This document shows, piece after piece, positions 57,330 through 64,000 of a stretch of DNA of 64,000 bases; position 1 is the first letter of the stretch, and each line of letters begins with the position of its first letter. Made by a program: the position numbers and the translations under genes. The stretch is from the NCBI RefSeq assembly GCF_030272615.1, contig NC_081409.1, forward strand, positions 209,793,190 to 209,857,189. The letters are read 5' to 3'. The stretch is from Cryptomeria japonica (lineage: Eukaryota > Streptophyta > Pinopsida > Cupressales > Cupressaceae). The notes beneath the pieces are model-generated. The model saw nothing but the letters and a program-made list of their open reading frames with translations. It had not been told where the DNA came from and searched no databases.

Positions 57330-59355
57330 GAGCAGAACTCTATCCTGATGCGACTGGTAGAGAAGCACCAGCTAGTACCCCTGTACCTGAGTCCCCACCT
57401 GGGGGAGCTATATGAAGTGGCCCTGTCACTCCTTGACTCTTAGTCTAGCTCTGTCCCGATCTCCTACTCATCTGTGAAAATCCTGGAGCCCTCCGCTCAA
57501 GAGGAACAACAGTAAAATATAATGTCCTATAATACTTAGCCTCTCGGATCCCCTGGTGCATCATCTTCAGGGCACTCTTCCCTGAAGTAGACCCTCCTGA
57601 TAACTATACCTGTGTCCCAGCCTGCCGACACCTATCCATAGCTACATCTCTCTCGACTAGGAGAGAAGCCATCCGAGTCTCTAGCTAGGCCATTTGAGAG
57701 TCCCTCTCTGCTAGTCAACTCTCTAGCTACTGAACCTGAGCCTATAAGTCTGTAATCTGAGCCTGTTGCTGATGCGATGACATCCTAATGAGGATCCACC
57801 GAGGTGCCTCTGCCTGTGGCTGCTCAGTTCGTGATACTGTCATAGGTACCTGCTCAACTGGGGGTCCCTCCTGCTCTGGAACCTGATGCTCCTGATCCCC
57901 TGGACCTGATCTCCTGCATCTAACCACTCAGGCCATCCAATTTGTATATACATCCCTAGTAGATCTGGAACTGCTAGCTCCTGGTGTGCCTATCACTACC
58001 ACTCCCAATGCTCGACCATCTCCCTTATCATCATTTCCCCCATTCCCCCAATCATCATCTCCTCCATCATCATCCCTAGCACCCTGATCTCCTGCATCTC
58101 TTCCATATCCATCTCCATCTCCGCTATCATCTCTGTCTCTACCACCCCTCCGTCGTCTAGGAGCTCTGCATTGTGGCCTCTCATCATCCTCATCTAACAA
58201 TGGCTCTGGCTCATCCGGATATGTGAGCCTCAGAAACCTGTGTGCAATACAATACATGGCATACTCATGTGTCATCCCGCTATCCATCACACCTGGAAGA
58301 TAATCCCAATCCATAGGCCCCAATGATCGATACTCTACGCAGGCATGGTCATATGAAATAGAAGGCCCCCAAGTAGCCACATCCAATGTCCGACGAGCAT
58401 AGTGAGCTGTACCCTGTGGTATCCCTTGTATCCTGCCATACTGTCTCAACACCCTCATACAAGGAAATCGCTCGATGACATAAGGTGTCGAGCCAATCAG
58501 ATATCGCATCATGAATACATATGGCATCTCTGCTGCATCCTTGGGCCAAATCTCGTAGTCCCTGTATGGCCTCCATATCATAGTATCTAGGTCATCCAAA
58601 GTTCGTCTCCAGTACTCTAATTTGCCCAGCTTTCGCTGGAAAATGACACCAAGATACCCGTCAGCATAAGGTCTACCTATAGGTCTCTCTCTATCCGCCA
58701 ATGGTTGTGTGATAGGTAAATGCTCCCAGGCCCATATCTGAAGCAAAGTCACCCCTGTTGATAATGCAGCTGATCCCTGGTATACAACTCGGTGCAAGTC
58801 ATGATACAAATGTGCTAACATACATGATCCCCATGAAAATTGGGTCCCCTCTATCACCATCTGCTCAAGCAGACGACCCCATCCAACAGATAATCCCTTT
58901 GACCTATGATCAGGACAAAGGAAGCCTCCAATGAATCCAACAAGCACAGTCGGTAACTTGGCATACCTTAGCTCTAACATCTCCTGCCACACAATATCAT
59001 ACCCACTGATCTCGTCATCCTCAAACATGCGACAAAGTGCCTATGTCCCACCCTGCTCGCTGAGATCATAATATACTAAATCGCCCATCACAGGGCTCTA
59101 CAAAATTTGGTAGACATCCTTGGGTGTCACCGTCATCTCTCCAGTCAGCAAGTGAAACGTGTTATGTTCACTATGCCAGTGCTCTGCTAAAGCTGTCAGT
59201 AATCCCCGGTTTATCAGAGGTCGGGGCCTGTCAAGAAGGGAAGACATACCACATCTACTAATGTGATCTCGCTCCCCTTGACTAAGGTGGGGTATCAACA
59301 TCCATGTCTTCAGGAAACGCTCCCGGGACTGAAGAACGCTAAAGTGCTCCTGCAA
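57330..59355 (-). pseudogene. Gyp-E antisense ORF: aminotransferase-like plant mobile domain protein
   Basis: One minus-strand frame runs from ATG 59355. It contains LKTWMLIPHL, LLTGEMTVTPKDVYQIL, stops at 59095 and 59038, then an open 366-codon stretch (59028-57928): LPTVLVGFIGGFLCPDH, LLQIWAWEHLPITQP, YWRRTLDDLDTMIWRPY, RFPCMRVLRQYGRIQGIPQ. Leu/Thr-GE-hydrophobic-T-L/P, WAWEHLP and RQ-[FY]-G-x2-Q-x-[IV]-P are hallmarks of the plant mobile domain. A basic/acidic Asp-Gly-rich linker (58190-57990) and a Gln-rich probable coiled coil follow. Tat elements are known to carry such antisense ORFs, but their role is unsettled. It is in better condition than the sense pol beside it. Confidence 0.8.
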
Positions 59356-60946
59356 TCAAATCACTTCATCATATCGGTTTCTTGATTTATCTATCTATGA
59401 AATCAATCTACCTATCGATCTATTTTGCTCAATTGAGATTTTTATCAAATCTCATTGGGCTCCTATCAATGACGTTCATCTATCATGAGGTCATTATCAA
59501 TCTTATCTCATCTTGCACATGCATCGAGATAATCAGAACTGATCAACAAATTTAACAATCAGGAGCGTCTAATTTTATCAATTAGATAGCTAATCAAATC
59601 TTACCCTATCAAAAATTGAAAAATCAAATCAAATCCTACCCTTTCAAAAATCAAATCCAATTGATAGCAAATTTGAAGAATCGAAAAATCAAATCAACTC
59701 ATCAAAATCAAAAATCGCGAAAAAACATCAACCAATTGCCAAATTGAAATAAAAAATCGCGAAAACTCATCAACCAATTGCCAAATTGAAATCAAAAATT
59801 GCAAAAAATCATCAACATTTTGCCAAATTGAAATAAAAAATCACGAAAATCAAAAATCGAAAAATCAAATCAAAAATATCAAAAATTGAAAAACTTAGTC
59901 AAAAAATTGAAAAACTCGGTCCAAAAAAAAAAAAATCGAAAAACTTAGTAAAAAAAAAAAATCAAAAAATCGAAAAACTAAAAAAATAAATTCGAAGCCC
60001 TGCGGTGGCGCAGGCGACGCCGCCCGCAGTGCCGGTGGCAGCCGCTGTCGGGCATCCACCACCCCGCCTCTTCCCTTCCTGCCCAAAAAATTTTCAAAAA
60101 ACTTTTTTTTAAATGTATTTAAAAAAAAAATAAAAAATTTTGAGATGCAAAGTGAAATTTTTTTAAAAACCAAAAAACTCATTTCACTAATCGAAAAACC
60201 CATCTCAAAAATGCAATTTTTTTTCCAACCCATCTGACGAAAAATGCTAAAAAATGATTTTTTATACTATCAGCTAAATTTAAAAAAAAAAAATCAACAA
60301 AGTTGGGTTTTCTTGAAGTACGTACCGGTGGACCGTATGCCAGAGGACGCTCATATCGCTGAACTCACTCGAACCTATGCTAGTGATACGGGATCACCAT
60401 TTCCTTTCTCCAGAGTAATTTTTCTCCAACAACTGTAGTGCACAAATGAAGAGTAAAAAAAAGGATTTTTAAACTCATAATGGGGCATTTAGGTGGGATT
60501 TTTATTCCACTTATTGTCAATCATCTAATCAACTAATCAACCTGGCAGGACAATATTTTCAAATTTTTTATTGGGAAATGAATCAAATTGACTCTAAAAA
60601 ATCATAAAATCATTAAAATTTACAAATCGCAAAAATCTCAAAAATTTCAAAAAAAAAAAAAATCGCGAAAAATTCAAAAACATTCAAAAATTATCTGATT
60701 CATCTCCCGAGGGGGCATCCTCACATCGATATCTATCAATCAGCATCTGGGGCATCTATCGAGATTTATCATCTCCAAAATCGAATCGATATCATATCAA
60801 GATTTATCATCTCCAAATCAAATCAGTATCACATCGAAATCAAATCCGCATCCAATCAAGATCGAATCTACATACTATCAAAATCAATATCAACAACATC
60901 ATCAATCGAGATTTCTTTGAACCACCGCATCGTCACACATCGCTTC
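59356..60946. other. Gyp-E A-rich spacer with a GC island
   Basis: It is upstream of the antisense ORF, so it should hold that ORF's promoter. Most of it is AAAAATCGAAAAATCAAATC-like low-complexity sequence with many short TCGAAAAA / TCGCGAAAA words. An 88-bp strongly GC-rich, CpG-rich island (59996-60083) stands out. No gene is seen. The open frame across the island is composition-driven. Confidence 0.6.
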
Positions 60947-60960
60947 AAAGAGGGGCAAAA
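60947..60960 (+). promoter_or_regulatory. Gyp-E polypurine tract
   Basis: AAAGAGGGGCAAAA lies directly before the 3' LTR TGTATACACC. Confidence 0.75.
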
Positions 60961-62023
60961 TGTATACACCTAAAAATGGTCTGAAGATAGTTAATTAAAT
61001 ACGCAATTATTTGATTAATTCCCCTTCCCAATTAATTGAATTCACAAGCAATTTAATTAATTTCTCTATTCATCTACTAGTAAATAAATTTAAATGATTT
61101 ATTTATATAGTTCATCTCACATCCCCCTTTGATTAATTAATTCTCAATTAATTAATGTCTCCCCATACTAATCAATTCTTCTAATCCCTAATTAAGATTA
61201 ACAAACTCAAGTTTGTTGAGATTAATTACTATTTTTCTATTATTTGAATTTCTAAATTCAAATGAGCACATGGCTCCTAACTTTAACCACCCAACCTAAC
61301 CATCCCCTAACTTAACCAATTCAATCTAATCTTGGGTCTAACTAAACCTATCCTATCTTGCACATTCTAACCTCCTTATCCTAACCTCTCATGGTGTGGA
61401 TATTCTCTCCTTGAGACACATGGCACTTTTGCCACATGTCTCCTCCCTTGGACACTTTCCCTCTCATGAGCAAGGCTCCTTGACACTTGTCACCACAAAG
61501 ATGACAAGTGTCCCTTCCTCCAACCTCTTCTCCAACTTCCTCAATCTTGGCCCTTGATATCTTCAGATCAAATCTGGACCATCGATTCCTGCCACCTTAG
61601 CTTTGGCCTTGGAATTCCTATAAATACCCCTCATTTTGGAGCAATATGGATCCCATCTCATATCAATTTAGGCATCATTACTATAGGCAATTTGCATTTT
61701 GATTATCTCGCAATTAGATTTGGAATGGATCATAGCATGTTAATCTAGTTTCTTACATCATGCATTTCATATCATCTCCATAGTCAATCATGATCAAATA
61801 GCTACTCAACTCTTGAGTTGCCACTTTGGAGGTCATTGCTCCGCTGAGAGCCCATCAATCCAACACCTTCAAGGTCCTCAAGAATAGAGGAAAATGGGAC
61901 ATTTCAAGGAAGGCTTATGGTTTGCATCTTTGATTTAATTTTTCAATTAAGCTTTTCAATTATGTTTTTATTGTCTCATTATATGTGTATGCCTCTTATA
62001 CTAACCACATTTTTAGCATCACA
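60961..62023 (+). repeat. Gyp-E 3' LTR
   Basis: A 1,063-bp copy of 44589-45638, with a 13-bp insertion-like difference (AATTAAGCTTTTC region near 61940). It ends GCATCACA, followed by the target duplication ATCAA. Confidence 0.95.
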
Positions 62024-62446
62024 ATCAATACTTGCATTTCCCCTTGGATCTACATGTCGGTGCATTGAGTATGGTCTCTTGTTCATTGATTTAGTATATC
62101 GGTTTGTGTGGCAGTTTCTAGTAGCATTTGCACATGTCTTCTTGTTGGTATTCTTGCTTACCGTGAATGTCATCTTCTCTTCACCTTCATTTGAAGAAGT
62201 GAATTGTATTTCCTTATCGGATTTGTCTTTGTTGTTTGAACTTTGACTTTCTTGAAAACCTAAGCCACCGATATCTTTGGATTGCTTCTATTTGCTCAAC
62301 ATCTTGTCTAGGGCTTTAGTGCTACCTTCATATTTGCTTCTCACTTTTATTTCTTCCTGACTTTTCTCTATGTCCTTCTGAAGTTTCACTATTTTTGCTT
62401 CCAGATTCTGATGTTCCTTTTCTTTTTCACTCAGACTGGTACTAGT
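62024..62446 (-). pseudogene. gag: Cop-C gag, upstream fragment with coiled coil
   Basis: The minus strand reads SLSEKEKEHQNLEAKIVKLQ, then KDIEKSQEEIKVRSKYEGST, ALDKMLSK, a stop, then GGLGFQESQSS and a basic Lys/Asn/Arg-rich stretch ending GNASID at the Gyp-E junction. A heptad-rich helix followed by LDKMLS and GLGF is characteristic of SIRE-lineage gag proteins. The N-terminal part is beyond Cop-H. The apparent first residues of the open frame (62560-62447) are Cop-H LTR sequence, not gag. Confidence 0.8.
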
Positions 62447-64000
62447 TGTTGGAAATGTGTTGTCATTGATGTCAACTAGTATGGGATGTCTATCGGGAAA
62501 GGCAGATGTATGTGCACCACCGTGATGAAGGAATATAGGATGTGATATCCTGGATATCACCTTGTGTTACTAAACACCAGTAAAGGAAAGGAAGGTAACA
62601 TCAGAAGTCATCTGTAAACAAGCTAGTGCCTGACTTATGTAATGAGATGGGGAAGTGTTTTGAGCAGTTGCTTGTGATGAAGAGGTAGAGTGTCATTTGA
62701 ATCACTTCACACTGAAAGAGAACAATGAACCGGTATGCTGTGAGGTTGTAAAACAGTAAGACCCCATTGGAAGAAGTTGCAGTCATCTTGAAGGAATAGT
62801 CAGAGGAAGTCTGAAGTAGTTGTCACTCTAACAAATTGGTAGAGGAAGGAACATCCTTGATCAAGAAGAACAGATGCATAGATGTAAGAAGAGGAATCTG
62901 ACCTGACTGAATCAAGAGTGTGCCTTGAGAAGAATGATGACATGATGACATTGAGCCTCTTCGTTATGGAAATAAGAACACTAAGGACTTATCAGTGGGG
63001 AGTCCGGTTTGAGATTTCCATCGATAGATCAGATGGAAACAAATATGACAAGGCAACCGGTAAAATGCTTGAGACCGAAAAGGTTGGCAAACTGACCGAA
63101 GTGAGGAAATGGTAAAGTGGGTTGGTCGGTGACTGTCCCTTGACTTACTAGTAGTGACAAGTTGGCAGTTCGTTGACCTGGAGTCAACATGGCAAACCCG
63201 CAGTTGGATAAGGATAGAATGTACAACGAAGGGGTTGTTGCAGGGGTTGGTCAGCTTTAATGAAAAGTCACTCAAATCACTGGATGTGTTGTAGAAGGAC
63301 AGTAGAGGGTTGAGACTCGAGGTCTAGATGACAACTATGAGCCAACCAAGAGATTGAGAAGATCGAGGTGATGAAGGAAACAGACCAACAGATATTTTGT
63401 GACCAACTGAAGGATTTGCTGAAGAAGTAAAAAACAAATCACCAGGATTAAAAGGTGTGATCGAGGAAACACGACTATGGTGGAGATATGCATCTCAGAT
63501 GTCAAAAGGATTAGATCTTGGAAGATCTAATTGGATTTGTTTTACCTCAAAGATTGTGAAGAAACCCTAACCACCTGAGTTTTGAATTTGCATTTGTCAG
63601 GAAATCTGAGCTATAAGTAAAATGGCCTAAGAGATTGTTTTTTGCTGCTGAATAAAGGGAATATTGAGTTATTGCAAAGTAGTAGAGTTCTGCAAGTAGA
63701 GACAAGATCAGCCGAGTGCTCAATGAGAAAGAGAGGGATAGTGAACCTGGTTGAAGATTTCAACCGATTGGAGAGAAGAACCAGTAGCGACCACACCAGA
63801 AGAGTGTGAAACCGGTCATGTGTAGAGAGTGAGGTGCAAATCCAGCAGAGAAGTAGAAGGTGCAGAGCAGGAAGAAGAGTGAGTTGGTAGAAGAGAAGAG
63901 TATTTCACCGACAAAGTAAGATATATGTTAAGGTTGCAAGATTCACTTGTAACATGATAATAACTTATGTATTTGAAGCTTTCATTGTGAACACTAAGTT
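62447..64000 (+). mobile_element. Cop-H: Copia-type LTR, start only
   Basis: It starts TGTTGGAAATGTGTTGTCA followed by TTGATGTCAACTAGTATGGG, the same opening as the other Copia LTRs, and interrupts Cop-C gag. The flank CTAGT (62442-62446) would be the target duplication. At least 1,554 bp of LTR are present without a primer site or coding region. Several ACCGGT words occur as in the other family members. Whether it is solo or complete cannot be seen. Small ORFs at 62600-63800 on both strands have no recognisable content. Confidence 0.65.

Larger units (their letters stand above)
44589..62023 (+). mobile_element. Gyp-E: full-length Gypsy/Tat retrotransposon
   Basis: A 17.4-kb element with LTRs of 1,050 and 1,063 bp and a perfect 5-bp target duplication ATCAA (44584-44588 and 62024-62028). 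Order: LTR, primer site, 2.6-kb leader with three 21-bp-repeat arrays, gag, protease, G-patch-like linker, RT, RNase H, archaeal-type RNase H, integrase, spacer, antisense plant-mobile-domain ORF, A-rich spacer, polypurine tract, LTR. Dual RNase H and the antisense ORF identify the Tat group. The Cop-C gag frame is restored in phase if the insert is ignored, proving insertion there. Confidence 0.95.
17813..62446 (-). mobile_element. Cop-C: SIRE-like Copia retrotransposon hosting four insertions
   Basis: On the minus strand the pieces run gag (62446-62024, 44588 on), protease, integrase (43866-42579), RT (42600-42019, 28243 on), RNase H to 27237, polypurine tract 27030-27019 and 3' LTR (27018-17813). 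Cop-H cuts its gag, and Gyp-E splits gag. Cop-B splits RT between RT motifs, and Cop-A splits the 3' LTR. Coding frames resume across the Gyp-E and Cop-B gaps, which proves the nesting. The 5' LTR lies right of the window. A large gag with a coiled coil, LDKMLS segment and several CCHC knuckles is typical of the SIRE/Maximus lineage. Confidence 0.85.

Noticed and set aside
59895-60233. Minus-strand ORF across the GC island
   Set aside because: It is mostly Phe/Lys/Ser from A- and T-runs on both sides of the island, with no domain.
61554-61748. Nearly identical ORFs at 45182-45376 and 61554-61748
   Set aside because: They are matching positions in the two Gyp-E LTRs, just around the TATA box.
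62288-62560. Full 90-residue minus-strand ORF as one gene
   Set aside because: Its first 38 codons are Cop-H LTR sequence. Only 62446 downward is Cop-C gag.
62900-63800. Small ORFs in the Cop-H LTR
   Set aside because: They are short, on both strands, without motifs, and lie inside an LTR-like sequence.

Overview
This window is plant nuclear DNA made almost entirely of nested, decayed LTR retrotransposons. I found no intact host gene, tRNA, rRNA or CRISPR array. The Ty1/Copia and Ty3/Gypsy Tat-type proteins, the long (1.0-1.7 kb) LTRs, the tRNA-iMet-like primer sites and the sheer depth of nesting point to a seed plant with a large repeat-rich genome. A gymnosperm is my guess, but nothing here proves it.

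Layout, outside in. At the left edge, a minus-strand Copia element (Cop-I, gag 359-869, LTR 931-1653) is cut on its left by another LTR (LTR-K, 1-358) and on its right by a large plus-strand Gypsy/Tat element, Gyp-F (1654-17812). Gyp-F carries a 5' LTR, primer site, repeat-rich leader, decayed gag-protease-RT-RNase H-second RNase H-integrase, and an antisense plant-mobile-domain ORF. A solo Copia LTR (LTR-J, 7602-9063) sits in its gag. The antisense ORF of Gyp-F is cut by a minus-strand, SIRE-like Copia element, Cop-C (17813 to 62446). Cop-C is in turn the host of four insertions. Cop-A (18372-25886, TSD ATCAC) lies in its 3' LTR. Cop-B (28244-42018) lies in its reverse transcriptase. Gyp-E (44589-62023, TSD ATCAA) lies in its gag. 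Cop-H (62447 to beyond the window) also lies in its gag. Cop-B itself carries, inside its 5' LTR, a 6.3-kb element without LTRs (element D, 29201-35505).

How the parts work together: each LTR element has the usual order LTR, primer site, gag, protease, polymerase domains, polypurine tract, LTR. In the Copia elements the order is gag-PR-INT-RT-RH. In the two Tat elements it is gag-PR-RT-RH-aRH-INT, followed by a separate antisense ORF upstream of the 3' LTR. Cop-A and Cop-B are sister copies of one family. All polyproteins are broken. In Cop-A and Cop-B, 15 of 17 premature stops are TAG, mostly at codons that are CAG or CAA in the sister copy.

The part I cannot explain from known families is element D. 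It has a degraded ORF of about 1,200 codons, a GC-rich hairpin and tandem-repeat zone with TATA boxes upstream of it, short inverted ends, and a 4-bp target duplication. It is the best candidate here for something undescribed.
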